Below are positions 15,201-30,500 of a stretch of DNA of 64,000 nucleotides, one piece after another (within the stretch, counting starts at the first letter, position 1; every line of letters starts with the position of its first letter). A program made the position numbers and the translations under genes. Origin of the DNA: Enchytraeus crypticus (lineage: Eukaryota > Annelida > Clitellata > Enchytraeida > Enchytraeidae). The stretch is taken from contig CAJHZI010000697.1 of the NCBI GenBank assembly GCA_905160935.1, forward strand, positions 1,948,501 to 2,012,500, written 5' to 3'. The notes below the pieces were generated by a model, which saw only the letters and a list, made by a program, of their open reading frames with translations, had not been told where the DNA came from and made no database searches.

Positions 15201-18200
15201 AGCTTTTAGACTGCAAATGATTTAATTAATAATGTAATGTTTCTGTGTCTAGTTTTAGAATAATTTATTTTAGGTATATGTTGCGTGAAGGAAGTGACTG
15301 AATGGAGATTAAGCGGAGATTCGCAACCTTTTGCGAGCTCACTATAAAGCATGGCGCCGTTAACAGGCGAGCTTAGAAATTGAGTGATTTGTTCTGTCAG
15401 AATTTAGTAATTTGGTGAATTATTTTGAATAATTTTCTATAAAAACTGTACATGTCATTGTAGCAAAGCAATATCATTACCATTCAATAAAACAGTAAAG
15501 TTTATCAATTCTGTATAATGTCAGATATTTCCTGTAGACATCGCACATGTGATGTCATAGTCGCGGAATGCCTAATCTCTTTTCGCTATCAGACTAATAC
15601 TGAAACAGTGATATGATTAATTGGACCAACCAAGGACTGCTGTATTATTGTGATGAATATTCTAGAAAACTTAACAATGTAGCAAAACAATTGCCATTAA
15701 CGTTAATCTGCAAAACACTTGCACAATATTTTGTATCCTGCCAATATCTAGAGGTCCTTGGATCAGCCAGTGCGTTAATATTTCTGCAGTACGTTAACAA
15801 CAAATTGTAAATTTCAGTGTCTGTAGCTACAATGCCACCTTTGAAGGTGATGCTTCATCCAAAAGACAAAGCGTTGAATTGACCTGTACTAAAGAATAAC
15901 GCTCAAAATGTTAACTCGCTAAATCTAACACAAATTAATAGTTAAGCTCTTAAGGTGTTCCAAAATGGTAGTTTTTTATGTTTAGCTTATTATAGATTAT
16001 TACGAAATAACAATTTTGATAGAATACGATGCAATGTGCTCTAAATATTTCCATCTCACATGCAATGTTACTATAGTTTTTCTTGCAATACGTACCCGTG
16101 AGTGTGTTACGAAATTTTTAAAGTTGTATTTGTTGAGGCAGTTGCGTGGTTAGTTAGATTTCCGACAGCGGATTTGTAGGTGCAGGTCCAAATCCATTTT
16201 TCTTCCTCTATAGATATGCTATTGGAAACAGAAACTGAAGTTGAACTCGGCTGTAGCTTTTTAGTTTTATCGCTTAAAATGCTATGCTTTAAGTTTTTAT
16301 TCTTAGCAAGTCTACTGGCCATTTTTTACTATTTAACTCGCTAGTATCGTTGTTATTGCATAGTAGTTTATGCAGTGTAGTGAATGGTAAAGAAGTTCAC
16401 ATATACTGCACTGGTTTGTCATACGCAGAAGCATATTCATTCACACAGTAAGCGGTTATTGATTCAGGCGTAGACCGTAGTACATTGGAGCTTCTTTATT
16501 TTTTGCTATTCTTGGTGAATACATTGATTAAATTCTATCGACAGAATGCTTCAAATAATTAACCACAACTTGTCTGCTGCTGATTGCTGGCGGTCTACGC
16601 AAGTCACAGCTAAAACAAACTCGTGACATATGCATAAAAACAAACTGCCTTTGGTTGCATCGAGATCAATTACCAATATTGTACGAGTGTGTCTACCGAG
16701 TGTTACAAAAAAGCTGAATCTCAGTCGATGTGGTTTACTAATTTCTGAATCATTTTCCTGTTAGTATTGAAATATCGACAATTATTCCGCATCCAATTTT
16801 GGTAATTTGGTACCGTCATATGGAGTTACACATGAAATTTAAAAATGTATTTTAAAAAATGGTTAAATTGGTTATCTTTTTGCACGTGGACAAATCTTCT
16901 CACGTTTGATATTTACAAGTAATGTTTAATGCAAAAGAGTACGTGCTTACATATATTCTTATTAAATATTTTAAAGCGATGCCATATTGATTGGACAACT
17001 ATTTTTCATTTTCTGTACAAGCTTATCAATTTCTCTGTTTTACAGGCGATTAAATTTAATCAAATAAAAATAATACAATTGAATTACAAACCGAAATAGA
17101 AATTAATGAGCGTGTCAAACAAGTATAGCAAATGAATGTCAGCGACCAGGATTGATCCCTGACATCATGTGCAGATTATAACATCCGAGACAACGTAGAG
17201 CAGAATAGGGTGAACATTTTCTTATATTAGTATACATTTTTACTCACTCTGTGTGTAGATAATAGCAGACGCACGACACGGTGAAATTGCTGTGTACGCT
17301 TTGTTTTTATTTATTGTGTAAGGTGAATGATTTGCGGTAAATGTTGCATGCTTGAGAACATAGTCAGAGCATTCGTTAGTTGAACACGTAAATTCTACAT
17401 TTATATTTGTGATATTACAGGTTGGTACTATTACAGATAAATTGATCTATCTTTGTTGTTACAGGTGAACAGATATACTTTTTGTTACTGCAGGTAAACA
17501 GATCTATATTTTTTGTTATTGCAGGTAAACAAATCAATTTTTGTTATTACCGGTAAATAGACCTGTGGTTTTGTTATTACAGGGACAGTTTTCCTTACAG
17601 ATTCAAGCCTACAATGACCTGACCCCAACTGGCCCCAGTCAAGGTTTCTATACTTGTTTTTGTTTTATTTTTTGCTATTAGTGTCATCTCCAATTTTAGC
17701 TTTATTATGTGTTGTGCTGATCCAGTAGCATGTCGGTATGATATCGGTCAGTGCGGATCAGCAGACACAGGGATCAAATCCAGTTCTCACCCCGTCACTG
17801 GCTATCTTTCGAGACAGGAAACTGACGTTAAACTTGTCTGTAGAGTTTAGCATCGTTTGATAAACATTTCAAGCTTATAATGGTTGTCATAAGAATTATT
17901 TCTTCACATCAATGTCATTGTTATCGTCGTAAGATCGCGAACCATGTGATGAAGGGTCGCATGCTGAGAGGTGCAATCTAGGCATAACGTAACGGCACAC
18001 TGGGTCAGGAAGCACAGATGCTTGTTTAAGGCCCATTTCCTCCTTATCTCCATGGCTATTAGAAATCGTTGCCTTTTTGATGGCGCATCAATTGCAACCG
18101 GTACTAATTTAAGAATAACCTTACAACACTCAGGGATTTTTCATCCAAAGCTGTCACCATTCAGTCTGCCAAGGTGGTCACCCAGCCATTTACTAACCGA

Positions 18201-21200
18201 GGCCGATGTAGCTTAACCTCGATTATTGTCACGCAACTATACCAAGTGCGCCAAATCCCGTCGTCACATAACTGATCTACATATGAGCAATCCAATATGG
18301 GCAAATCAGTCTGTTAGCGTATACCTGCCAAACTAGCTCGGATTATCAGTCCGTATGAATGAAATTTAATTTAGAATCTTTGTTAGTGGAATTCAACAGG
18401 TGGAATTCGTGCCAAACAAATTCAACTAAAGTCTGCCAGATCGTATGAATGAAATTTAATTCTCATTTGAATAATTAATTAAGGCGATGATTTGCTCAAC
18501 AACTAGTCGATTTATTTTCGATTAACGGTTCTGTCATGACAACCTTGACAAAACATTCTGGTTGCTTGACTTTTAGTATTTAATACTTGCAAATGCAAAG
18601 GGCAGATCTACAGGAAAAGGATAAAGTTTGTTTTAGTTGTTTGCCCGTTGCACGATGATACACTTAGGAACGGACTGACTGGGATGAGATTCCATGACTA
18701 CCTGTATATCAGGCAAGTGTTTTATCCATTCGGTCTTCTATTAGTAAACTACTTCACTCGGTTTCTTCGAAAAACCTTAATCGTTCTGCTTACCTGTCTT
18801 TGAGAGGATAGTTTTTATCACCTCTCATATTCTCTAAGACATAACAAGTTATTACTATACGTGTATAGTGCAGAACAACTTCAAAGCTCTTCAACTTACA
18901 GGCAGCTTCCTCGTGATATTATTGCTCATTTCACAGCTCATGACATTGTAGCTCATTACATGGCTCATGACATTGTAGCCCATTACATGGCTCATGACAT
19001 TGTAGCCCATTACATGGCTCATGACATTGTAGCCCATTACATGGCTCATGACATTGTAGCCCATTACATGGCTCATGACATTGTAGCCCATTACATGGCT
19101 CATGACATTGTAGCCCATTACATGGCTCATGACATTGTAGCCCATTACATGGCTCATGACATTGTAGCCCATTACATGGCTCATGACATTGTAGCCCATT
19201 ACATGCTCATGACATTGTAGCCCATTACATGGCTCAGACACTCTGTAGCCCATTACAGGCTCATGACATTGTAGCCCATACCGGCTTCTGGTGTACCATT
19301 ACATTTGATCATGACATGTAGCTCATTACATTGTCATATGCTCAATTAGCTCAATACTTGCTAACTTACCTATCCTTAATATTTGCTCATGAAATCCTCC
19401 TTGCATACTTCTTGCTCATGCCTCTGGCTCATGACAAGCTCATGGAAAGCTCATGACATGCAGGCTCATTAGCAATGAAGAACTAATTTTACAGTCATTA
19501 CCGAGGTACTAACGTAACGAGTCCAAAGTGCGAAACTTTAGAAGGGGTCTTACATGGCCGCCTCTTCAGCAGCTCGTGTGTCAATTCAACTCTTGAGTCG
19601 CAGTGTCTTGTCCAACTGAGGCTCTGTGTTTCCTGTTCAAAAGCTGGGTCTGATTGTGTATCTTACTACGAGAGAGTACTGCTGAGGTACTGTCACGCTT
19701 GATTGTGTATTTAGAGTAGGTGGACAGCTGAGGTACTGTCACGCTGATTGTGTATTTAGAGAGGTACAGCTGAGGTACTGTCACGCTGATTGTGTATTTA
19801 GAGAGGTACAGCTGAGGTACTGTCACGCTGATTGTGTATTTAGAGAGGTACAGCTGAGGTACTGTCACGTTGATTGTGCATTTATAGAGGGACAACTGTT
19901 CAAAAGCTGAAGTACTGTCTGGTAGATTATTGCTTCCAATGTTACTATTCCTACAGCTATTTAATTTTCGAAAGAATTTCCAACCAGATAAAGAAGTTCT
20001 ATAGGAGTCGGCTACTGTTTGTAATAAACATGAGGGACACACCGTACCTAGGGTAGTAGTATAACAAGCATCTGTAGTTTGCTTACATAATCATCGGTGC
20101 ACCCGTTTGCTATGTCTGTGTAGTGATTGATAGACTGTTACACTGATGGTTTAGATAGTTGAATAAACTATTCCGTTATTTAGAAGTGTGTTTAACGTTA
20201 AGAATACACCAACCTCTTCTTATCTCATCTTATTAAACTTAATTCTTCTCAGTCTTTCGTTTCTTTTCTTTGACAGTTGCTTTTGCTTTACACGTCGACT
20301 GTTTTAGACTTGGTTTAGACGATCAAGTCGAAGTTAACGTCGGCTTTGCTGTCGATGGATGGCGTCCACTGCTGTTCTCTCTGCAGATCAGATAGCAGTT
20401 GATGCAAAAGATTTACATTTTGGCAATATCTTATTCTGTAAGGTTGACTGGTAATTGGGCAGGTTTACACAGTTTTGTTAGCAAAGTTCTTTTTGTCCTA
20501 ATCATCCTGGTTTTTGACCATGACTTACGCTGACATAAGTTGATCATAAGTTGCCAAACCTGGTTCTTCAAGTTAAAAGTTACATCTCCATGAAACTGCT
20601 TTGCGATTATAAAATGGAGTGTTACGTGTATTGCTAATCCCTGTCTCACTTATGAAGACTAAATCAAGTCATCACTTTTAATGAACAAGTGGCACAGGGG
20701 CAGTCCTTAGAGGTACCTGGATAGTCATAGAAAAGATATAACTATTAAGTATTTTGTTTTGTATAATCTTTTTGGTTTTTTCTTCGTGTTTGTCTTATTT
20801 ATCACTCGAGTTACTTTTTCGCGTTCTTCTTTTTTTTCCTTATGATCTTGCGTGTCATTTCTCCATTTTTATGCTGCGATAATTATTTAAAGCTGTTTAC
20901 TGGTTACTGTCGACTTTGGTGTTTTTTCTTGTTAGTTAAATCCTCTCTATATATCCACGTGTTTCTTCCTCAAGTGCAATTCTTGTCCAGGTTCTGCTCC
21001 TGCAGTTTGTTGTTTATGATGACTAGTATAGAGATTTGCTAAGATAACTTGAATTCCATAGGCCTGCCATGTTCTTATAACTACTTACTTCATCGGATAA
21101 ATTAATCGCTAATTACTTCATATTTACGAGGTACTTGATACTATTGTATAGTATTAAAGAAATATGAAGCGTCTTCATCGATTGTTGCTTTTTGAAATTT

Positions 21201-22238
21201 AATTTCTTTGTTTAGTAATTTATTAACAGTCTGCTGTTAATGTCACGTCGCCTTTGACCTTTGCGCACTGCTGTATTTCAAGAATGACAGTTTATTGATT
21301 CGGCAATAGTTTACATGCTCCTACAGTATGTTTTAACCTATGTTAATGTTAATGTAAATGCATTTCTGACTAATCGTTAAACTTCTATATTCTGAAGCCA
21401 TTGGTTGGTACGGTTTCAAGAATATTGTTTGGCTCGTGACAGTAGCTTTGCCATAACATTTCTCGATATGAAGAATGTAAGCGCACTCTAATCGGGTTTA
21501 ATCATTTTCTGCAATTCTGACATTTTCCCATTCCTATATCTCGGTTTAGCCTTACATTTAACGTATTAAACTTTTATTTTAAACATATCGCTTAACATTT
21601 CAATTACACTGTAAGATCATTTCCCTTCCACAGGCGTATTACCGCATCATTACCTATAGTTCGTCTTCAAGAAGCCTTACTTTCATCCAGGGCTATTCAC
21701 CTGCTACTATTTCTGTAAAATAAACACTTACTCTTATTGTCTGATAGTAAACACAGACACTTCCTACCACTTCGTACTGTTGATGCTAAATCCCGCAGTC
21801 GTGGTAACTTCGTTCATCTTCTTAGTCTGCGTGTTTTTCTTATCAGGCAGTGTCCACGCTGCAGTCTCGACTTTTCCGGAAGCATCTGCTTATTTTCTTG
21901 TTAACTCGCCCGTCTTTTTGTTTAATTTATGAATGTGCAGGGTTGCTTTTCGATTCGCTAATGAATATGTTCTCCTGTTCTTTCGTTTATTTTATGAATA
22001 TGTTCTATTGTTTTTCAATTTAGTTCATATGAATATGTTTGATTGTAGAAATCTATCAGTAACTCGGTTACTAAGTTCACTGACAAAGCTCTGGTTTACG
22101 TTGCGTTCAACAGTTGCACTAGATCTGCTCTAGAAAGCCAAGCAACCAAGCAGCCAAATAACACTACCGGTGTCGTTCAATGAACCATCATTCCTTGCGT
22201 CAATGCTTTCTTAAATGTTTTATCATATTTGCGTAGAA

Positions 22239-22317
<79 letters not shown>

Positions 22318-24458
22318 TGCATGCTTTGTTTAAAACTCAAAATTGAGAAGGGTTTATATGGAAAAGTTCGAGGTTGTTTTTGTGAATCCCTTAATCAGTG
22401 AAATGGTAGCAATGTAACAATGTTACAATGTATTGTATTAATGCATCGACTGCTCTTGAGCAGTTGTCGGCTTCTCTGGAATCGCTGTGCCGGTTCTTCT
22501 TCAGCCGTTGCGTCGGCTGCTCTAGAACCATTGTGTGCTGCTCTTGAACCATTGTGTGCTGCTCTTGAACCATTGTGTTCTGCTCTTGTACCATTGTGTG
22601 CTGCTCTTGAACCATTGTGTGCTGCTCTTGAACCACTCTATAGGCTGCTTTTAAGACGCTATGTAAACTGCTCTTAAGCCATATTTAGGCTGCTATTAAG
22701 CTATATATAGGCTGCCCTTAAACCATTGTGTAGGCTGCTCTTAAGCCGCTGTGACGACTGCTCTTAAGCCACTATGTAGGCTGCTCTTAAGCCTCTATGT
22801 AGGCTGCTCTTAAGCCGTTATGTAGGCTGATCTTAAGCCGCTATGACGGCTGATCTTAAGCCGCTGCGTCAGTGACTCGGAAGAATTGAACTCATCGACG
22901 AGCAATTACAATAATGATTTCTTGAGTGTCGGTTGGCCCGTCTTAACCTCTCCGCCTAACACATACTTAATCCCTCCATTGCCTGTCTGCCGTCTATTCA
23001 TGTTCTATGCTCTCAATACCTTCACTAGTCAATCTCTCTTATTACTTCTCTCAACTATAGACAGAGTGTGATAAGAGAATAGAGATGAGTGAGAATAATG
23101 ATTCTATATGTTGCGAATCTTTCAGTCCTCTAGTCTAGTACTCTTTATTCTCTATCTGTTCATCTCTGAGAAACAACATTTTGAAATTATAACATTAGCT
23201 TATGATTCAGATATAATAATCCACAACTAATAAGGAAATAGCGACGAATGCATCGAGAAACATTATGCTTTCTTCATTTCATTACGCTGCAGAAACCTTT
23301 TGTTATTTTTTATATTTCTGATCCTAGTGTTTTCTCACTAGACTAAAGTTTTATTTTATTTCAGTAACTGCCATGCCGTAAACCCTGTCAGTACCCAGCA
23401 CTCACGCATTTAGAGGCCCATGCAGTCGACATATCTATGTACAATTGTACAATTAAGGAGCTGTAATTTTAGTCTACTATCTTGATTAAGTAACATTACT
23501 GCTAAAATAGTTTTGCTAGTCTATTAATGTAATTAAGCTGTAGCAACATAAGCCAATAGACGAGTGCCTAACGTCGGTTTCGTCTTCCGCAGGCTACAAG
23601 ATAAGGAATCATCAGAGCACTGCGAGTGGACTGGAATAATGTATTTGCACTTGTAGCAGGCAGAAAAACAATTTAGAATTTCTTTTTTTCGATTTGGGAT
23701 TTATTGATTTTTTCTCTAGCTTTTTCCCGTTTAAATGAGAAATGAAATAATTAGCGAACTAGAACTATTCACGAATAGTTAATAATAATAAATAATAGAA
23801 TAGTTAATAGAGACTAAAACTCAGACGAAAAGCTTTATTTGAACCTCATAGATTGACGACAATTCGAGGGCTCGGTGCTACTCTAATGAGCCTTAGTGTA
23901 AGCTTACGCTTAAAAAAAACTGTTATCTTGCCCTTCCTCGGCCTCAAAAACTTATTTCTCTCTCTGCCAGCTTGCATATCTGTCTGTCTGTTTGCCTCTC
24001 TCTCTCTTTCTCTTTCTCTCTCTCTCTCTGTATCTCTCTCTCTCTCTCTCTATCTACTTCTCTCCTTGTTCTCTCGCTTTCTGTCTTTTCTTAAGTGCAA
24101 TTGGATAAAAAGCGTACTTCAGAGTATTCTGCTGCATTTTTAACAAAGAAAGTTAAACTTTCAGGCGTTAAAGTCACTACAGTCTTTATTGCAGAGCAAT
24201 ATTCAATAGAGCGAGCGATATGGAAGGGTAGGATAACAAGGGTGGAGTGGGGGATGAAGGCGCCGGTGGGCCAATATTGTGCAAGGGAAAGACTCCCGCT
24301 TCATAAGTAGAAATGATTAATCATTTATTACATTGACAGGCGTTGACGTGCATTCATTCAACTGAGACAACCGGTCCAATGTAATTGTTCCATTTTCACC
24401 AAACCTACAGTCAAGTCTTACTCCAATTTATTGCTTTCTCACACACACGCTCTCTCTC

Positions 24459-24518
<60 letters not shown>

Positions 24519-24535
24519 AATATATATAAATATAT

Positions 24536-24591
<56 letters not shown>

Positions 24592-27500
24592 CTCTCTCTC
24601 AATCTCCATCTTGCTATTATGACTAATTTTTAGTAAAGTTTAACGTAAGTTTCATTTGTGGATAGAATGTTTTGGGCACGTGATCTAAAGAATCTCAGCC
24701 GACGTCCACAAATCCGCCATCTGTAGCCTTACCATTCACGCCACTGTCTCTGCTAAAACTCAGTTTTCTTTATAAAGCGCATAACATACATGATTGCATT
24801 GCAAGAGGCCCCGTGTTCTATTTCAAATCAGCTTCGTGTCTGGCAAATTGTGAAATTAAGCATAAAAATAAAAAGGAACGAATAAGCAAACAGCTGTGAA
24901 ACAGTAAATCAATATGTTATATTTTCTCAAAAGAAACACGCTTCTTCTATTTTCAGACTCATTTCGGGATAATTTCTTGTTCAGGGGAGGGAGCGAGCAA
25001 TAAGGAATCGCAATATCAAAATCGTATTCCTAATATGAACCGTAGAGTTCACTGCTGTTCATATACGGTTCTTTGTATCACTATGTGTTTCTGTGGTTAT
25101 AATTTTCTCTGAATCTGATCCGATCTATCTTCTATATTGATTGCTATTGCTGTTGTCAAGTACTATGAATGGCTGTTTTGTAATACAGCGCTGGCAGCAA
25201 TGACTCTACAATTCTTATTATTATTGTTGAGACTGAGAAATAACTCATGAGCTCGTGATATTGAATTAAAAGGAATTCATATTGGATTCATATTGTATAT
25301 CGAATGTCATATTAACGTAAAGGAAAAGTATTTTGCCCTTTAAGTTGTTCTCGAGCTAAGTGCAGATACATCTTGCAACTGCCTGTGGCAACTTAGTGTT
25401 ACATTAATATTATATTGTGCTATTATTGTAGTATAATTATAACATACTTGACCTTCTGTATGCTGGAGACAAAACATCGATTGATGACTCTGTGCTACTT
25501 AAGCGGTCATTGTCTGCTCACAGCAATCATTTTCCACGAAATGCTTCCAGCCGGTGATCACGTTCTAGCAAAACTTTTGATCAAAATCTGCCTTGTATTG
25601 CTTCTTCCGATTGTCTGACTTTTCTGCGAATTTCGTACTTCTGTCTTTATATACCATCTAGTCGTTATTAGCAGATGACAGCAGTATTGCACAGTGTTGT
25701 CAGTGTTGTTAGTGTTGTCAGTGAGTCTCTAGACACACGAGCACTCTAAGTGAGCATCACTTGCGGTACTTTATCATTGTGACTAAAACTCCAGGACAAG
25801 AAGATTTTGAGGAATTTCTTTAATGTTTCGCCGAGCAGACAACTAAAGAGCTGTGCTTGCAGAACATGGTCTCGCAGAATTAGAATTTCATGAGAAGATC
25901 TGGGCAAGCCTTGATTCTTAGCCTGGTAGTATACTGGGCTGAGGTCAATGGACGATGATATCATGTAAAATCTACCTAATCTTTTCTAAGTATGTAACTT
26001 TTTCAGGTAGTTTAGTATTGACTTCGTTGCAACAGCTGAAGGACCTAAAGTTTGTTCTAAACAACTAGAGAATGTTCAGAACACGGAGGATACAAGAGGT
26101 GCATCCTTAGAGTAAATGTAGAGTCGTTAACGCAGGTTTGGCTGGAGCCAGTGGCGAAGTCGGTAAGACGCTACCGCGGATCAGTATGTGCGGGGTTCAA
26201 ATCCTGGGCTCACCAGTTACTGACATCGCTGTCGAGTGAGGAAACTGACGTTAACTGTAGCTTTGCCAGATCTTCTAAAGTTCATACTTTGACATATTCT
26301 GTAGTTATCGTGTTGCAACATTAAGGATTTTTCCCTATACAAATAACTGTATAAATTTCAAAATTCACATTTATCATTTTTCTCAATATTTTGATTGAGC
26401 TTCTCGGGATATAGTTACCCACATTTGTCATAACTAATCGTTCTGTATTTCGTGTGGCAGGAAGTCCTCGTGAGTTGATATCATCCACGATCCTCTCAGA
26501 TGCTTTGATAAATCCTGGAGGTCCGTGGAAGTTGAGCAGATCTACCTATCGCACCGCGAGTGGCGCAAACATCAGCCTGTCGCTTCAGTACAGAGTCAGA
26601 TGCGCTGCTGACTATTTCGGCGCTGATTGTACGACTGTCTGCCGGGCAAGAGACGACCAAGCCGGACATTACCGGTGTTCAGCCGAGGGCAAACCGGTTT
26701 GTCTGCCCAGCTGGACGGGAGACTTCTGCACCGATCGTAAGATCTCTTCATTATCATTACTTTTATATTTATTTATTTATTATTATTACTATTGTTATCA
26801 TTTTTATTTTTATTTTTTATTTAATTCATTTTCATTAATTTTCCGTCTTCTATTAAAGAAAAGTTTAATTTAATTTGAAGTTAAAGTCAATTAATTCAAA
26901 TCAAAATTAAAGCCGACAGCTTGCGATTATATAACCAGTGCTGTATGTGAGCCACTATAGCATAAACCAACTGTAAACTACACGCGTCATAAGATGTAAG
27001 CAGGAAACTGAGAATGACAATGTAAAACCACCTCAGAAGCCATATTATCTCAAGCATAAGGCTACAGTAAAGTTTGGTAAAGGTTCAGCATTTACCTTTG
27101 ATAGAATCAACTTGTTGGTCAGTAGAGAGCACGATCGGGAAGGCAGGCTGTGAGCTTTAATTAATGAAATGATTAATAATTAATTAATAACGGATATACG
27201 TATAACAATTTCAATGATTTATTAGAATCGTTTTAACTTGTAATTTTAAATTATAATTGAAATAAACTCGTATGATGACGTGCAAATTTGACTTAGCTCC
27301 CTAACTTGATTTATTAGTGAACCCCACTAATTCACTATTTGAATATGTTTTGAAAAATATGAAATTTAAATTATTCAGCAATTTAATTACAATAAAATGT
27401 TTCTCTGAATTAGTTTTTGTCAAACATATTTTTAGAACTGGCAGTTTTTAGTTATTTAAATATTTTAACATTAGATATTAATTAACCTATTCCTCTATTT

Positions 27501-30500
27501 TGTATGTTTTATTGTTGTGCTGTGTTTTCGCTCTAATTTTAACTTATTTAATAGAAATATTTCTGTCTATCGTTCTCTCTCTCTCTCTCACTCTCTCTCT
27601 CTTGTAAATGATTTTATTTTATGCAATAATTAAGATCTCTTTTATCTTTTAAGTTATCCCGAAATTTCCGACCTTGGCTACTCTGGGATTCAAGGATCGA
27701 TGATGATGATGGATAATTAAGATGTAGGCCCAAAGTTTGCTATTATATTGTATTTTTCTGATTATTTGCATCATTGGCATGGCTGACTGGGTCATTTGCG
27801 TTGTTATTTGTGCAGGTCTCTGTTCACCGTCGTGCATCAACGGCTTGTGTAACGAACGTAACGTATGCGCGTAAGTAGATTAATCTGCTTTCATTGAAAA
27901 TAAAGTTTTATTATATTTTAAAGTAATAGTCTATACTTATATATCTTTATATCAATCAATACCTAAAACTGGTAGGTTGTTTTACGATAGTCTCTTAGAA
28001 GAGCGGATGTTTGTTAGTAGAAGCGTAAATGTATGTCTGTAATACTCTGTATATGTGTTAGTGTATCTGTGTGTGTGTGTTGTTGTAAGTATATTATGTG
28101 CTGTGTTAAGCTGAAGTACCTGCTGTTTTTCCAATATATATTGTTTAATAGGTCTGATTATGTGTTCTAATATACAGGTATATGTATGTATGAATATGCA
28201 TTAATGTGCATGGTGGGAATAACTTAATATATGTGTAGAGTTATACGTATATTTCTTGAATGTGTTTATACATACGTGTTTGTGTGTATGCATTGTAAGT
28301 GTATGTATGTCTTGTGTATACAGTATGTGCTGATCTGAGAGTAAAATCTCGGACAATCACTGGACTCATTCTACGAAAAATGGTCTAAATTGCCTAACGG
28401 TTTAAACATGTGGTATTAAAGGTGATAAATATCAGCTAAAAAACCTTGGATCACCAGCGAGATGCTTGACAAAATGGATGAAAGGAGGAAATGGAAAAGT
28501 ACTGACACCAGTCATGGCCGAAGGAAATATAGAAGCTTAAACAGTGAACTTAGAAGAATTACAGACAAAGCAAAAGATCATTGGTGGAGTGAAAAGTGTG
28601 ATGATTTAGCAGAATATGATAGAAGAGGGAGGCCGGATCTATTATACCAAGAAGTCAGGATATTAACAAGAACCGATAAGAAAAAGAAAGGAGATGCAAA
28701 GAACATTAGTATAATGGGTAAAGATGGGGAATTGAAGACAGAGCTGGAAGAACTAAAAGAAAGATGGAGAGAATATGTAGAGGAATTGTATGATAAGGCT
28801 GGGAAACCAGTTCAAGAGGATTTTAAAATAGAAGAAGAAAATATCATAGAAGACGATAAAAGGGGCCCCGATTTAATGAAAGAGGAAATTTATTCTGCAA
28901 TTAACAGTATGAAGAAGGGGAAGGCAGCCGGAATAGATGAAATCTCAGCAGAATTCTTGAAAATGTTGGAAGGAGAAACACTCAAAAAGTTAATGGAGGT
29001 ATGTATGGAAGTGTACAATACAGATATTTGGCCAGACGACTTTACCAAGTTAGTGATGATTCCAATTCCCAAAAAAGCCAAGGCTGTGGAGTGTTCGGAT
29101 TACAGAACAATCAGCTTAATACCTCATGCATCGAAGATCTTATTAAAGCTAGTAAATAATCGCATTCAGTCGAAAGCAGAGATGATACTGAGCAAGACAC
29201 AATTTGGTTTTAGGAAAGGATGCGGCACAAGAGAAGCAATAGGCGTAATGCGGGTTCTTTGCGAAAGAAGCTTAGAAATATGGAAATGACGTTTTTGTAT
29301 GCTTTGTAGACTTCGAGAAGGCCTTTGACAGGATTGATTGGATAACGATGATGAATGTCTTAAAAAGATTAGGAATTGACTGGAGAGATAGAAGATTAAT
29401 TTTGAACTTGTACATGAATCAAAGAGCAGTAATCAAAATCCAACAAGAATACTCAGAAGAAGGTGAAATAGGACGTAGAGTAAGACAAGGTTGTAGCATT
29501 TCGATGCTGCTGTTTAACATTTACGCTGAGGCAATGTTGGAGGAAGCCATGGAAGACTTGGGAGAAGGAATAAAAGTAGGAGGGAATTTGTTACAAGATG
29601 TACGATTTGCCATTTGATGACCAAGAAATGGTAGCGGGCAGCGAGATTGGATTGCAGAAGATAATGGATAGGCTGAATGATACGGCCCTAAGATATGACA
29701 TGAAGATTAATAGAAAAAAGACCAAGATTATGAGAGTGTCCAATAATAAAGGTGAAGTAAATATCACAATAAATGGTACGAAATTGGAACAGGTAAGGAG
29801 TTTCAAATATTTGGGTCATACTATAACCGATGATGGGAAATATGAGACAGAAATATGCAGTAGGATTGCACAAGCAAAAGTGGCCTTTGGTAGTAGAAAA
29901 GAACTATTAACAAAAAGACTAAAGAAAGACACAGAGATAAAGATAGTGAAAACTTTGGTTTGGACCACGCTATTGTATGGATGTGAAACATGGACCTTAA
30001 GGAAGGAAGATATTAGGAAACTGGAGGCATTGGAAATGTGGATTTGGGAGAAGAATGAAGAGGATTAGCTGGACTAAAAAGGTTACAAATGAGGAAGTTC
30101 TGGAGAGAGTTGGCACAGATAGACAGTTGATAAATGTATTAAGAAATAGGAAGAAGAGATGGATAGGACACATTCTAAGGGGGGACGGTCTATTAAAGGA
30201 GATTATAGAAGGTAGAATGGAAGGAAAAAGAGGCAGGGGCAGGCCGAGACTAGGTATGTTAGATGATTTAAAGACCCAATCGTATGTGGAAATGAAGAGG
30301 AAGACGGAAGACAGAGAAGAGTGAAGGCGTTATGTACCATGGACCTGCCAGTAGGCAGTGCACTAAGAGAGAGAGAGAGATATCAACATAGTTGATCATT
30401 TCACTATAATGAATGTCTACTTTTTATGTATACTTTTACTACTTTTACTCTTGTATGTGTGTATGCATATATGTACGTGTATGTGTGTGTATGTATACAT

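Larger units (their letters stand above)
17644..26460 (+). other. Notch ligand intron 3 (8.8 kb)
   Basis: No coding sequence recognised. It contains a diverged SINE-2 copy (17709-17860), a 5S-derived SINE (18000-18255), a 27-bp minisatellite (18936-19330), a 42-bp minisatellite (19680-19900), a 21-23 bp minisatellite (22470-22865), TA and CT microsatellites, and a good SINE-2 copy (26141-26267) just before exon 4. Stretches 20050-22200, 22900-23850 and 24660-26100 hold nothing I could classify. Confidence 0.6.

Noticed and set aside
18000-18255. A functional 5S rRNA gene
   Set aside because: The 5' third and several conserved positions are lost, no terminator T-run follows in the right place, and the tail is shared with the other two copies; it is a SINE.
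18861-19253. Repetitive proteins on both strands
   Set aside because: Produced by a 27-bp tandem repeat.
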